A DNA stretch of 64,000 nt from Polynucleobacter sp. (lineage in GTDB: Bacteria; Pseudomonadota; Gammaproteobacteria; Burkholderiales; Burkholderiaceae), in contig NZ_JAHBAK020000028.1 of assembly GCF_018500155.2 (NCBI RefSeq), positions 1-64,000 on the forward strand, given 5' to 3'. The notes below the pieces were generated by a model. That model did not search any database. It saw only the letters and a list, made by a program, of their open reading frames with translations, and was not told the DNA's origin. Positions 51,803-61,496 of this stretch are shown here, in pieces. Positions within the stretch are counted from its first letter, which is position 1. Each line of letters starts with the position of its first letter. A program made the translations under genes and the position numbers.

Positions 51803-52643
51803 TCACACGCGCAGGCACTGTGAGCGCTTTATCTAATTCTTCTTGCCGCATTTTTTGCAATGCATCTATTAAGAAATAAGAGAACCAAAGAGCAGCGAAT
51901 ACAAAAATAATGGAATACACCCACAAGGCCACAAAACTCACTATCGGAAATAGCACCAAGGCTAAGGCCGATGTTGCCCAGAAAAATGTGGGGACAGCGC
52001 CCAACATACCAGAAACAATTCCCATCAGCAGTAATGGCCAACGGTACTTTTCCAAAAGCGCATCACGCTCTTGTGTGCTCGCATGTTTTGCTAAAACATC
52101 GTAAGACATCAATCGCATCGTTAGCCACCCCCACAGCAATGGCGGCAAAATGGCAACCAGTGGTGGCACCCACCACACTGGCAAAGTCAACATTACCAAC
52201 ACCAAACATAAAAATGCTGACCACAGGGTGTAAATCAAACTACCAAATACACCGCCTCCCCGCCTGCACTCTAATCCCTGATATGCCGGTTGACGCGTTA
52301 CTGTATTCACAATCGCAGGCACAGTTGAAAATGCGATAAACACCAATAAACTAATCGTGATTAAGGGAATAATGAGCATCACAAAAAAGAGCGGCGCAAT
52401 CCATGCCCTTGCATTTTCAAATCCCGCCCAAACCAGCCCATCCTGAATCCAACTAGTAAATGCAGATGTCGTTAAAAAAATACTCAACGCCTCAAGAGCG
52501 GGAGTCCAAGTGAGCCAAATCAGTAAGCCCCACAAAACAGAAACAATCAAAAAGGGACGCAAGCTGAGCCATAGCATACGGGGATGCATCGTGCCCACAA
52601 GCGCCATTCCGAACGACTTCACTACCTGTTGCAAGCCAACCAT
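51774..52643 (-). CDS. EI24-domain (CysZ-like) membrane protein
   Basis: ORF 289 aa; multiple TM segments with EI24-like pattern. Confidence 0.75.
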   Translation of the reverse strand: MVGLQQVVKSFGMALVGTMHPRMLWLSLRPFLIVSVLWGLLIWLTWTPALEALSIFLTTSAFTSWIQDGLVWAGFENARAWIAPLFFVMLIIPLITISLLVFIAFSTVPAIVNTVTRQPAYQGLECRRGGGVFGSLIYTLWSAFLCLVLVMLTLPVWWVPPLVAILPPLLWGWLTMRLMSYDVLAKHASTQERDALLEKYRWPLLLMGIVSGMLGAVPTFFWATSALALVLFPIVSFVALWVYSIIFVFAALWFSYFLIDALQKMRQEELDKALTVPARVIDLELPNHG

Positions 52644-52673
52644 ATAAGCTCCTGTGTTACGACTTGGTTAGGT

Positions 52674-53645
52674 TTACTTTGGCATCAACTCTTTGCATGC
52701 GTGCACTAAACCTTGCCATTGCTGCGTAATGATATTTTGTGAAACAGTGAAGTTTCGCACGCCAGTGGGATATACCGCCTTGGGAAATATTGCTGTTTTA
52801 AAAATCATATCCCACCACGGAAATAAAACCCCAAAGTTGCACCCTCCAAGCACGCCTGGCTTGCCGATAGCCTCGTGCCCATAGCCCACTGCATGATGCA
52901 TACGGTGATACATGGGTGAGATTAAAAGAAATCGTGCTGGCCCTAAATCCACCTTAATGTTGGCATGTTGCCAGCTTTGAATAAATTGGCTTAGCGCTAC
53001 AAGCGCAATAAATTGACCAGGAGAGACTCCGAATAGAAGCGCAAAAAATGACATCACTACTGCACGCATAATGTCATCTAACATATGATTGCGATTGTCA
53101 GACCATGCAGTCATGACGGTTTGACTATGATGCAATGCATGTAACTGCCACCACCAATTAAATGCATGGGAGGCGCGGTGATATAGATAGTCTACAAAAT
53201 CCAAAAGGACCAAATACACCAAAAAGCTGACGGCTGGTATCGAGGTAACACCAGGCCACCAAGACTCAACATTGAAGCGATCAAAACGAAAATCGTGCAA
53301 GATCGAATCTATTTCAAAAAAGAAGCCCGACAGCGCAATAAATATCAGGCCATGAAATATGCCAAGACGATGAAAAAGGGTATAGAACACATCTGCTTTG
53401 GTTGATGGCGCAAAGCGCTCTTGCTTTTCTGCTGGGTTAAACCGCTCCCAGGTGCGCAGCACAGTCAAGATGAGCAAAATTTGAATGCAACCAAACAAAA
53501 ACCAATCTACCCCATCAAACGCATCTTCAGCCCAAGACATCAAATCAAATTGATACAGTAATGGCGCCCCAATGGTTGAAAAAATCCATTCCTGGAGGCT
53601 GCCATAAGCACCCGATAGCGCAGTGATGATTGAACTTAAATCCAT
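52674..53645 (-). CDS. Sterol desaturase / fatty acid hydroxylase superfamily membrane protein
   Basis: ORF 323 aa; His-box motifs HRASH, HALHH, HRMHHAVGYGHE. Confidence 0.92.
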   Translation of the reverse strand: MDLSSIITALSGAYGSLQEWIFSTIGAPLLYQFDLMSWAEDAFDGVDWFLFGCIQILLILTVLRTWERFNPAEKQERFAPSTKADVFYTLFHRLGIFHGLIFIALSGFFFEIDSILHDFRFDRFNVESWWPGVTSIPAVSFLVYLVLLDFVDYLYHRASHAFNWWWQLHALHHSQTVMTAWSDNRNHMLDDIMRAVVMSFFALLFGVSPGQFIALVALSQFIQSWQHANIKVDLGPARFLLISPMYHRMHHAVGYGHEAIGKPGVLGGCNFGVLFPWWDMIFKTAIFPKAVYPTGVRNFTVSQNIITQQWQGLVHACKELMPK

Positions 53646-53648
53646 GCT

Positions 53649-54449
53649 TTATTTTGACTGATCTGCCAAATTTTTGTGTGCAGTGGGTAATAAACCAAAA
53701 CAGAAACCCCGCTGCTTTAAATTCACAATCAAAGGCTCTAATACAGCGGGTGCCCAGGGATCCTTTCTGGACCAGATTCCCAGATGCGCCATCGTAATGT
53801 CACCATTCTGGATTTGACGGCTGGCCTTTTCCAATAGAATTTGATTGGGATACTTATCAGAGCTAAGCTCGTCTCCCAAAAAACCCGCAGGCGCCCAGCC
53901 AATATGCTGATATCCACACATATCACCCATCCGAATGAGTGTCGGTGAAGTCTTCCCGCCAGGGGCTCGCCAAATACGTTGCAATGATTGTCCTGTTAAC
54001 TCCTGAAAGCGTACATCGACTCTCCGAATTTCTTTACACATTAACGCTTCGTTGTACAGAATCGTCATACCAGCCTTGGGACCAAATTGGGGCTTTTCAA
54101 AAACCTCGCCCTTAGGTCCGTCTTTGACAAAATAAGTATGGTCATAAGTGTGACTACCAAAGTGGTGCCCGTCTTTCACCAGCTCTTGCCAATACGGCTT
54201 CCAAGAATCTTCCAATGAAAAATCGCCCCGGAAGGTTTTCTCGTTAGCTAAAAAGAATGTGGCTTTGACATTTTGACGCTTGAGTATGTCAGCAACAGTT
54301 TGCGCAACTGACATGTTGCCAGTATCAAAAGTGAGATATACCGTTTTATTACAGTTTGGCGCCTGCGCATACGCATTGACAGTCGTTCCCAATGAAAAAC
54401 AGCCGAGCAAGAGCGCGGCTGCAATTGAAATGAGGCGTTGATGCTTCAT
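53649..54449 (-). CDS. Secreted NodB-family polysaccharide deacetylase (variant motif 1)
   Basis: Start trimmed to MKHQRLISIAAALLLGCFSLGTTVNAYA signal peptide; YLTFDTG, GSHTYDH, WRAPGG. Confidence 0.88.
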   Translation of the reverse strand: MKHQRLISIAAALLLGCFSLGTTVNAYAQAPNCNKTVYLTFDTGNMSVAQTVADILKRQNVKATFFLANEKTFRGDFSLEDSWKPYWQELVKDGHHFGSHTYDHTYFVKDGPKGEVFEKPQFGPKAGMTILYNEALMCKEIRRVDVRFQELTGQSLQRIWRAPGGKTSPTLIRMGDMCGYQHIGWAPAGFLGDELSSDKYPNQILLEKASRQIQNGDITMAHLGIWSRKDPWAPAVLEPLIVNLKQRGFCFGLLPTAHKNLADQSK

Positions 54450-54462
54450 CACAGAATCCTTT

Positions 54463-55494
54463 TTACTCCCAAGAGGCCCGCGGATAAAAGAAAACGCCAT
54501 GCGGAGATTTGCCTACAGGAATGACTGTTGCCAGTTTCATTGTTGGGATGTCAATAACACCCGCTTTTTTTGCAAATCGAAATGTGACCCACATCGTTTT
54601 GCCATCAGGTGTAATTTCCATATCATCTGGACCCGATGGGAGACCAGTAATATCGCCCACCTTTTCCAAGGTCTGCATATTTAACAGACTAATAGTCGAG
54701 GCGATTCGATTGCTGACAAAGACATGTTTCTTGTCGCCAAGGGGACGGAAATTATGCGCACCCTTACCGGTATATATCCGTTTTACTTCTTTGCGATTTT
54801 TCCAATCAATGACCTGTACGTTATCCTCTCCAGTAAGACCGACCAATAGGTACTGGTCTCCAGGAGTCATCCATAAACCAGCGGGAACATTTCCTGTTGG
54901 CATTACCCAAAGCACATTTTGGGTATCTAGATCAATCGCGGCAAGCTGATTGGAGTCTTGTAAGGTAATAAAAGCAATTTTGCTATCAGAGGTAAAGGCA
55001 ATATGGCTTGGCGTTTTCGCTAATTTAATTGTTTTAGCCAACTTGAGATCTGCACCATTAGCCGCATAGATATCCACTCGATCCAAACGATTGCCGTTGG
55101 CAACAAACCATTTGTAATTTGGAGAGTAACCAATTTGATAAGGATCAATAATATTGGGGATCTTACCGGTCAATTCACCAGTAGTAGGATTCATCAACAC
55201 AACATCATTACCCGCTGCATTGGCAATTAATAAAGTCTTTTGATCCGGCGTCATCATTAAGTGATGCGGCTCTTTTCCAACAGGAACTGTTTTGATCACC
55301 TTTCTGGTTGGCATGTCAATCAAACTCACTGATGCCTCTCCAGAATTGAGCACTACCGCTAATTTGGGCTGAGCAGCAGTTGGTGTGACAACTCCTGTAG
55401 CAGGTGCTTGTGCGATTGCTTGTGTACCGATCAAAGCAAAAGCAACAAAACTGACAAGATTGGGAATAGTTTTAATTTTGATAGAAATATGCAT
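54463..55494 (-). CDS. YVTN-family beta-propeller secreted protein
   Basis: ORF 343 aa; signal peptide then repeats such as VPVGKEPHHLMMTPDQKTLLIAN, MPTGNVPAGLWMTPGDQYLLVG, IPVGKSPHGVFF. Confidence 0.9.
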   Translation of the reverse strand: MHISIKIKTIPNLVSFVAFALIGTQAIAQAPATGVVTPTAAQPKLAVVLNSGEASVSLIDMPTRKVIKTVPVGKEPHHLMMTPDQKTLLIANAAGNDVVLMNPTTGELTGKIPNIIDPYQIGYSPNYKWFVANGNRLDRVDIYAANGADLKLAKTIKLAKTPSHIAFTSDSKIAFITLQDSNQLAAIDLDTQNVLWVMPTGNVPAGLWMTPGDQYLLVGLTGEDNVQVIDWKNRKEVKRIYTGKGAHNFRPLGDKKHVFVSNRIASTISLLNMQTLEKVGDITGLPSGPDDMEITPDGKTMWVTFRFAKKAGVIDIPTMKLATVIPVGKSPHGVFFYPRASWE

Positions 55495-55552
55495 AGATCA
55501 ATTGTAAGCAATACAACAGAACCTATACCCACTTAATGACGGTGGATTTGAC

Positions 55553-58500
55553 TTAGCGCAAAGTAGCCAAAACTTTTTCCAGGCGCTTGAGCGACATTGG
55601 CGTTGGGGTTTTAAGCTCTTGAGCATATAAAGCCACCCTTAATTCCTCCAATTGCCAGCGAAAATCGACTAAAGCCTGGTCTTGGTTCGCTGCATACTCG
55701 GCGCTTCTTGAGCCTTGAAATAGCTTTTGCCATGGCCTTGCAACGGATTCCCAATCTTTTTGGCACTGCATATCGCGCGTAGGATTAGAGCGCATCTTGT
55801 CAATTCGCAGAGCAATCGCTTTCAGGTACCTGGGGATATGCACCAATTGCTCATACGGAATCTGCGCAACAAATTTTGGGGAAATTAAGCCTTGCACCTG
55901 TGTTTGAATATCAGCATAGGCCGATGGAGAGGCTGCTTTTGCTTGGGCCATCTTCTTCTGTAGATCAGCATACATTTGCAAAGCAGTTAAAGCGTGGCGT
56001 GCCACTTCTTGTGCAATTAATGCCAATCGAGGCTTACCCGCTTGCAAGCGTTCGGCAAACTGTGGAGCATTGTTCGGCAATGGCTCTGCCATGAATGCAC
56101 GCTCGATGGCTACATTGAGAATTTGCTCGATTAATCCTTCAACTGAGCCAATATTGATAAACAGCAAGCCTAACTCACGAATACCTGGCAATTGTTTCTG
56201 CAATGCCTTTAGCGTATCTTTATTGCTCAGTGCAAATAAGCGACGCAGCCCCATTAAATGCTGTTGGCGAGCCTCCAATACATCATCAAATACCTCTAAA
56301 TCACAGTAATCGCCACGATCAATTAATGCTGGGTAACCAAACAAGGTTTTGCCACCCTTCTGAATTTCTAATGTCTCAGGAAGTTCACCAAACTCCCACG
56401 TACGATAGCCGCCCTGTTCTACCTTGCGAGCAGCATTTGCTACTTCGGTTTGATTTCCTTTTACTGTGCGACCTACTTCGACCCCCAACTCTGTTTGCGC
56501 CACCTCTTGGGCTACCGCCTGGAAAGCATCTCGCGCTGTTTGGCCGTACTCAGCACGCAAGCGCGATAAATTACGCTCGAGTTCTAGTTGACGACCATGC
56601 TCATCAATCAAACGAAAATTCATTGAAGAATGCGGTGGTAGTGCTTCAAACCGAAAATCCGTACGCTTAATTTCAAGGCCGCGCTCCTTGCGGATGTCTT
56701 CAATCAAACTGTCCAGAAAGTCACCTACGCCAAATTGATTGGCATTGATCTTTCGCTCCAAGTAAGACTTGGCATAGTCAGGCAGTGGAACGCAATGGCG
56801 TCTTAACTTCTGTGGCAATGTTTTTAGTAAGAGCAAAATCTTTTCTTCACACATCCCCGGTACTAACCATTCACAGCGACGCCCATCCACTTGATTTAAC
56901 TGAGCAAGCGGCACTACCAAGGTCACGCCATCCTTTGGACTGCCAGGCTCAAAATGGTAAGTCAGGTTCAGCTCAGCTCCGCCGACCTTAATGGTCTTTG
57001 GATATCGATCCACAGTAATGCCTGCCGCCTCGTGACGCATGAGGTCTGACTTTTGCAAACCGAGCTGTGAATCTAGTTCAGGATTCTTTTTTAGCAAAGA
57101 CAGCAGGTCTTCTCGATTGCAAACATTATCAGGAATGCGTGAATCATAAAAAGCAAATAACAATTCATCATCTACCAATACATCTGGCCGTCGTGAACGG
57201 TGCTCTAAGGCCTCTATCTCTTTTATAAGGCGGTGATTATTCCAAAAGAATTTAGCTAGCCCTGGGTATTTTCTCTTCGCATCCGCCTCAGTTTCTCTCT
57301 GCAATGCTGGCGTATCCATGCGACCAAACAACTCTTCTTGAACGAGTGCTTGTCGAATAAATAATTCCCGTGCTTCTGCGGGGTTGTGGGGCTCATAACG
57401 TACTCGTCGTCCGTGATAGATTGGTAGCCCATATAGAGTGCCGCGCTCAAAAGCCATCACTTCACCTTGCCGAGCATCCCAGAATGGGTCACTCAGTGAC
57501 TTTATTAGGCGATGTGCAGCAACTTTCTCAACCCATTGCGGCTCAATTTTGGCAATCGTACGGGCATACATACGATTGGTCTCTTGAAGTTCGCCCGCCA
57601 AAATCCATGCACCAGCTTTTTTACCAATGGTCGATCCTGGCCATATGAAGGGACGAATACCTCGAGCACCAAGGTAACCCCCTATTTTGCTATTGCGGTC
57701 TTGTGACTTGTCATCTTCCTCTTTTTTAGCAACGTAGCCCAATAACCCCGTGAGCAATGCCAAATGAATTTGCTCATAAGTGGCCGGGGTGGCATTCTCC
57801 TTCCAACCCTTCTCACCTAACATCGTATGCAATTGCCCATGAACATCACGCCACTCTCGCAGACGACGCGGAGATAAAAATTTGCTACGACATAAGTTTT
57901 CTAGTTGGCGATTGCTATGTTTGTGCTGCAAGGCATCCTGATACCAATTCCACAGTTTCACAAAACTTAAAAATTCAGAGCGCTCATCAGCAAACTGGAG
58001 ATGTGCCTGATCTGCTGCAGCACCCTGGTCCATAGGACGCTCCCGCGGATCTTGCGTAGCAAGCGCAGAGGCTATGATGGTGACTTCTTTAAGTGCATTT
58101 TGCTCTTTTGCAGCAAGTAACATTCTGCCGATCCGAGGATCTAATGGCAAATCCGCAAGTTGTTTACCTATCTGCGTCAGCTTAAAGTGATGCTGCGGAT
58201 CTTTATCCACAGTAGATGGGTTTTCCTCAAATTCAATTGCGCCCAATTCGTCGAGCAATTGAACGCCATCGGCAATCGCTCTCCCCAGGGGCTTATCGAT
58301 AAAAGGAAAGTGCTGAATTTTGGACAAACGCAATGCACTCATTCGTAGCAAAACTGCTGCTAGAGAACTGCGCAAAATTTCTGGGTCGGTAAATTTCGGG
58401 CGACTTTGGAAATCTTGTTCACTGTATAAGCGCACACAGATACCATCGGCAACACGACCACAACGTCCCGCCCTTTGATTTGCAGCTGCTTGCGAAATGG

Positions 58501-59605
58501 GCTCAATCTGTAATTGCTCAACTTTATTGCGATAGGAGTAGCGCTTGACTCTAGCTAAACCACTATCAATGACATACCGAATATTGGGGACAGTCAGTGA
58601 CGTTTCGGCGACATTGGTCGTCAAGATGATGCGTCTTCCATTACCCGGCGCAAATACTCTCTCCTGCTCTCCTACTGACTGACGTGCAAATAGACTAAGC
58701 ACCTCGGGATGAAAGCGTTGCTGCAATACATGATCCTTGCGTAGCGCCTCCGCGCAATCTCGAATCTCGCGCTCACCAGGCAAAAACACCAAAACATCTC
58801 CCGCGCCAGCAGCCCCTTCTTGCCAAACCTTGGCAATTTCCTCGGCAACCGCCTCTGGCAGTTCTCTAGCGGCTTTCGATTCATTCTTTGAATTAGGTTT
58901 AGCGCCTGGCTTTGCATCTCCCTCCAAGGGTGCGTAACGCTGCTCGACCGGAAATAATCTGCCGCTGACTTCGATGACTGGAGCAACTTTGCCATTGATC
59001 GTGAAATGCTCAGCAAAACGCGCAGCATCAATCGTTGCCGAGGTAATAATGAGCTTAAGATCGGGCCTCTTTGGCAGCAACTGTCGTAGATAACCCAAAA
59101 GAAAATCAATGTTCAGGCTACGCTCATGCGCCTCGTCAATAATGATCGTGTCATATGCCTTTAGTTGCGGATCGCGCTGCGTCTCTGCTAACAAAATGCC
59201 ATCCGTCATTAACTTGATGGATGCGCTTGGACTGGTTTTATCCGCAAACCGAACTTGGTAACCCACATCTTGACCGATGGGTGTGCCGAGTTCTTGGGCT
59301 ATGCGTTTTGCCGTTGCGGTAGCAGCAATGCGCCTAGGTTGGGTATGTCCAATGAGTCTGCCACCATTCATTACGCCTCGACCAAGATCTAAACAGATCT
59401 TAGGTAACTGAGTAGTCTTACCTGAACCCGTTTCACCACACACAATCACAACTTGATGGCTCTGCAAGGCCTCCTTAATCGTTTGTCGCTGGCCCGAGAC
59501 CGGCAATTGCTCCGGAAAGTCGATATTAGGACGCCTTCCCGTGTTGGAAGAAGGCACAGCTTGCGACATTGACTTGGGTTTTTGTTGGTTTATAGGCTCT
59601 TGCAC
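55553..59605 (-). CDS. hrpA: ATP-dependent RNA helicase HrpA
   Basis: ORF 1350 aa; VCGETGSGKTTQLPKICL, DEAHERSLNIDFLLGYL, QRAGRCGR; start may be the internal MSQAVPSS at 59569. Confidence 0.96.
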   Translation of the reverse strand: MQEPINQQKPKSMSQAVPSSNTGRRPNIDFPEQLPVSGQRQTIKEALQSHQVVIVCGETGSGKTTQLPKICLDLGRGVMNGGRLIGHTQPRRIAATATAKRIAQELGTPIGQDVGYQVRFADKTSPSASIKLMTDGILLAETQRDPQLKAYDTIIIDEAHERSLNIDFLLGYLRQLLPKRPDLKLIITSATIDAARFAEHFTINGKVAPVIEVSGRLFPVEQRYAPLEGDAKPGAKPNSKNESKAARELPEAVAEEIAKVWQEGAAGAGDVLVFLPGEREIRDCAEALRKDHVLQQRFHPEVLSLFARQSVGEQERVFAPGNGRRIILTTNVAETSLTVPNIRYVIDSGLARVKRYSYRNKVEQLQIEPISQAAANQRAGRCGRVADGICVRLYSEQDFQSRPKFTDPEILRSSLAAVLLRMSALRLSKIQHFPFIDKPLGRAIADGVQLLDELGAIEFEENPSTVDKDPQHHFKLTQIGKQLADLPLDPRIGRMLLAAKEQNALKEVTIIASALATQDPRERPMDQGAAADQAHLQFADERSEFLSFVKLWNWYQDALQHKHSNRQLENLCRSKFLSPRRLREWRDVHGQLHTMLGEKGWKENATPATYEQIHLALLTGLLGYVAKKEEDDKSQDRNSKIGGYLGARGIRPFIWPGSTIGKKAGAWILAGELQETNRMYARTIAKIEPQWVEKVAAHRLIKSLSDPFWDARQGEVMAFERGTLYGLPIYHGRRVRYEPHNPAEARELFIRQALVQEELFGRMDTPALQRETEADAKRKYPGLAKFFWNNHRLIKEIEALEHRSRRPDVLVDDELLFAFYDSRIPDNVCNREDLLSLLKKNPELDSQLGLQKSDLMRHEAAGITVDRYPKTIKVGGAELNLTYHFEPGSPKDGVTLVVPLAQLNQVDGRRCEWLVPGMCEEKILLLLKTLPQKLRRHCVPLPDYAKSYLERKINANQFGVGDFLDSLIEDIRKERGLEIKRTDFRFEALPPHSSMNFRLIDEHGRQLELERNLSRLRAEYGQTARDAFQAVAQEVAQTELGVEVGRTVKGNQTEVANAARKVEQGGYRTWEFGELPETLEIQKGGKTLFGYPALIDRGDYCDLEVFDDVLEARQQHLMGLRRLFALSNKDTLKALQKQLPGIRELGLLFINIGSVEGLIEQILNVAIERAFMAEPLPNNAPQFAERLQAGKPRLALIAQEVARHALTALQMYADLQKKMAQAKAASPSAYADIQTQVQGLISPKFVAQIPYEQLVHIPRYLKAIALRIDKMRSNPTRDMQCQKDWESVARPWQKLFQGSRSAEYAANQDQALVDFRWQLEELRVALYAQELKTPTPMSLKRLEKVLATLR

Positions 59606-59613
59606 CCTATAAT
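59585..59613 (+). promoter_or_regulatory. Candidate sigma70 promoter for argA (TTGGTT-N17-TATAAT) ending 9 bp before the ATG
   Basis: -35 at 59585..59590, consensus -10 at 59608..59613. Confidence 0.65.
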
Positions 59614-59622
59614 TTTCTCACT

Positions 59623-60987
59623 ATGCCAACAAATGCACCAAACCCGGCCCAAAGCGCTGAAGAATCTACCTCCAACTTCCCCTTCGTAGGCTGGTTGCGC
59701 GATGTCGCACCTTACATTCATAGCTTTCGCGAAAAGACCTTTGTCATCGCTTTTGCTGGCGAACTTGTTCAGGAAATCGGCCTTGAAAATCTGATTGAAG
59801 ATATTGCGATGTTGCATGCCATGGGCATGCGTATCGTGCTAGTACATGGTATCCGGCCGCAGATTGAAGAGCAACTGATGCTGCGCAAGATTAAAAGTAA
59901 ATTCGGTAAAAGCGCTATGCATAGTTATCGGATTACTGACGCTGCCGCACTGGAGTGCGTCAAAGAAGCTGCGGGAGAATTACGTTTAGATATTGAAGCG
60001 GCATTTAGTCGCGGCCTTCCTAATACACCAATGGCTGGCTCACGTATTTCTGTTATTTCAGGAAACTTCATTACTGCTATGCCAGTTGGCGTAGTAGAAG
60101 GCGTCGATTATGTCCATACGGGTCTGGTACGCAAAGTGGATTCCACATCCATTAAATTGTCGCTCGATAGCAATAAGATCGTCTTGCTTTCCCCTCTAGG
60201 TTTCTCGCCAACCGGTCAAGCATTCAATCTTGCGTATGAAGATGTTGCTGCCTCTACAGCGGCTGCCCTGAAAGCAGATAAACTCATTTTCTTAAGCCCA
60301 TTTTCTGGGCTAAAAGATAGTGAAGGTGATTTCATTACTGAACTATCGATGCCGCAGTTACAAGATTATGTTGCCCAAAATAAAGATCTCGATTTGGGCA
60401 TGAAGAGCATGCTCAATACTGCAGGTAGGGCAATACGCGCCGGCGTAAGCCGGGTGCACTTCTTGCCATGCAATCAAGATGGCGCTCTATTAGAAGAGCT
60501 CTTTACCCATGATGGCATCGGCATGATGTTAGCTTCATCTGATATTGAAAATTTACGTGAAGCCAATCAAGATGATGTTGGTGGTATTTTGCAATTAACG
60601 ATGCCCCTTGAAGAAGAAGGCATCTTGGCTGCTCGCGGACAAGATGTCATTGAACGTGACATTCAACGTTTCTCTGTGATTGAGCATGACCGCGTGCTCT
60701 TTGGTTGTGCCGCCCTCTTTCCATTCCCTAATGGCGTTGGAGAATTAGCGTGCCTTGCCGTTGATCCTGATGCGCAAGGCTCTGGTGATGGCGAGCGCCT
60801 TCTTAAGCGTATAGAAATGCGAGCTAAACAAGAAGGCATCAAAAAATTATTTGTACTCACCACGAGAACTGAACACTGGTTTCTCAAGCGTGGCTTCAAG
60901 CGAGCAACCGTTGACGACCTCCCAGAAGAAAGAAAGCAAATCTACAACTGGGATCGTAAGTCGATGGTATTGACTAAAGATCTCTAA
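59623..60987 (+). CDS. argA: Amino-acid N-acetyltransferase (N-acetylglutamate synthase)
   Basis: ORF 454 aa; FVGWLRDVAPYIHSFREKTFVIAFAGE, AAK-like domain plus C-terminal GNAT domain. Confidence 0.95.
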   Translation: MPTNAPNPAQSAEESTSNFPFVGWLRDVAPYIHSFREKTFVIAFAGELVQEIGLENLIEDIAMLHAMGMRIVLVHGIRPQIEEQLMLRKIKSKFGKSAMHSYRITDAAALECVKEAAGELRLDIEAAFSRGLPNTPMAGSRISVISGNFITAMPVGVVEGVDYVHTGLVRKVDSTSIKLSLDSNKIVLLSPLGFSPTGQAFNLAYEDVAASTAAALKADKLIFLSPFSGLKDSEGDFITELSMPQLQDYVAQNKDLDLGMKSMLNTAGRAIRAGVSRVHFLPCNQDGALLEELFTHDGIGMMLASSDIENLREANQDDVGGILQLTMPLEEEGILAARGQDVIERDIQRFSVIEHDRVLFGCAALFPFPNGVGELACLAVDPDAQGSGDGERLLKRIEMRAKQEGIKKLFVLTTRTEHWFLKRGFKRATVDDLPEERKQIYNWDRKSMVLTKDL

Positions 60988-61017
60988 AAGAAAAGTATTT
61001 GAAGAAAGGCATTACAG

Positions 61018-61290
61018 ATGGCAAGAATGATTCAATGCATCAAACTCAACAAAGAAGCAGAGGGATTAGATTTTGCCCCGCTTCCTGGTGAGCTTGGCAA
61101 AAAAATCTGGAATCAAGTATCGAAAGAGGCGTGGGCAGGCTGGTTAAAGCAACAAACCATGCTGATTAATGAAAATCGCCTCAATATGGCCGATCCCCGC
61201 GCTCGCCAATACCTTTTAAAGCAAGTTGAAAAATACTTTTTCGAGGGTGGTGCCGATACAGCACAGGGATACGTACCCCCAGCGGAATAA
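61018..61290 (+). CDS. yggX: Fe(2+)-trafficking / oxidative damage protection protein YggX
   Basis: ORF 90 aa; [31 protein letters not shown]...[25 protein letters not shown]. Confidence 0.95.
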   Translation: MARMIQCIKLNKEAEGLDFAPLPGELGKKIWNQVSKEAWAGWLKQQTMLINENRLNMADPRARQYLLKQVEKYFFEGGADTAQGYVPPAE

Positions 61291-61294
61291 TCCA

Positions 61295-61316
61295 TTTAGG
61301 GTATTGACACCCTAAA
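61295..61316. promoter_or_regulatory. Perfect 8-bp inverted repeat TTTAGGGT-ATTGAC-ACCCTAAA overlapping the -35 of the RNA candidate
   Basis: Read directly; begins 5 bp after the yggX stop. Confidence 0.7.
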
Positions 61317-61332
61317 AACTCAGGCATAGGAT
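61304..61332 (+). promoter_or_regulatory. Sigma70-type promoter TTGACA-N17-TAGGAT
   Basis: -35 at 61304..61309, -10 at 61327..61332; predicted start near 61337..61339. Confidence 0.75.
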
Positions 61333-61336
61333 GTAA

Positions 61337-61496
61337 GCGTGGTGAGGCAGTCATCGTGCTCCGCCACATTGGCGAAAGCCATTACCCAATAGGCGCATCT
61401 CTGTGCCTATAGGCTAAGGAACGATACATCTTCCGAGTGCCTGCGCCATGCATATCATGGCAAATAACCCGATGGGCATACCCCGTCGGGTTTTTT
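61337..61496 (+). ncRNA. Structured small RNA candidate (~160 nt) between yggX and rpiA, family unassigned
   Basis: Own promoter; 13-bp closing stem GCGUGGUGAGGCA/UGCCU(G)CGCCAUGC; hairpins UGGC-GAAA-GCCA and AUAGGCGCA-UCUC-UGUGCCUAU; perfect 11-bp terminator plus U6; no plausible coding ORF. Confidence 0.75.
61466..61496 (+). terminator. Intrinsic terminator AACCCGATGGG-CATAC-CCCGTCGGGTT-TTTT
   Basis: 11-bp stem with one GU pair; 3' arm runs into a T tract. Confidence 0.92.

Noticed and set aside
53649-54500. Overlap between the deacetylase ORF and the beta-propeller gene as a nested-gene case
   Set aside because: The upstream start (MAFSFIRGPLGSKKDSV) is an ORF-caller extension; the signal peptide begins at 54449, leaving a 13-bp gap.
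61181-61369. 62-aa minus-strand ORF across the yggX end and the RNA candidate
   Set aside because: Antisense to yggX; no SD, no recognisable domain; the RNA structure and terminator explain this region better.
61337-61496. Calling the RNA candidate 6S, 4.5S, tmRNA or RNase P RNA
   Set aside because: None of the conserved strings of 4.5S, tmRNA or RNase P RNA was seen. The branched fold differs from the long rod expected for 6S, but without a covariance search no family can be assigned or excluded.
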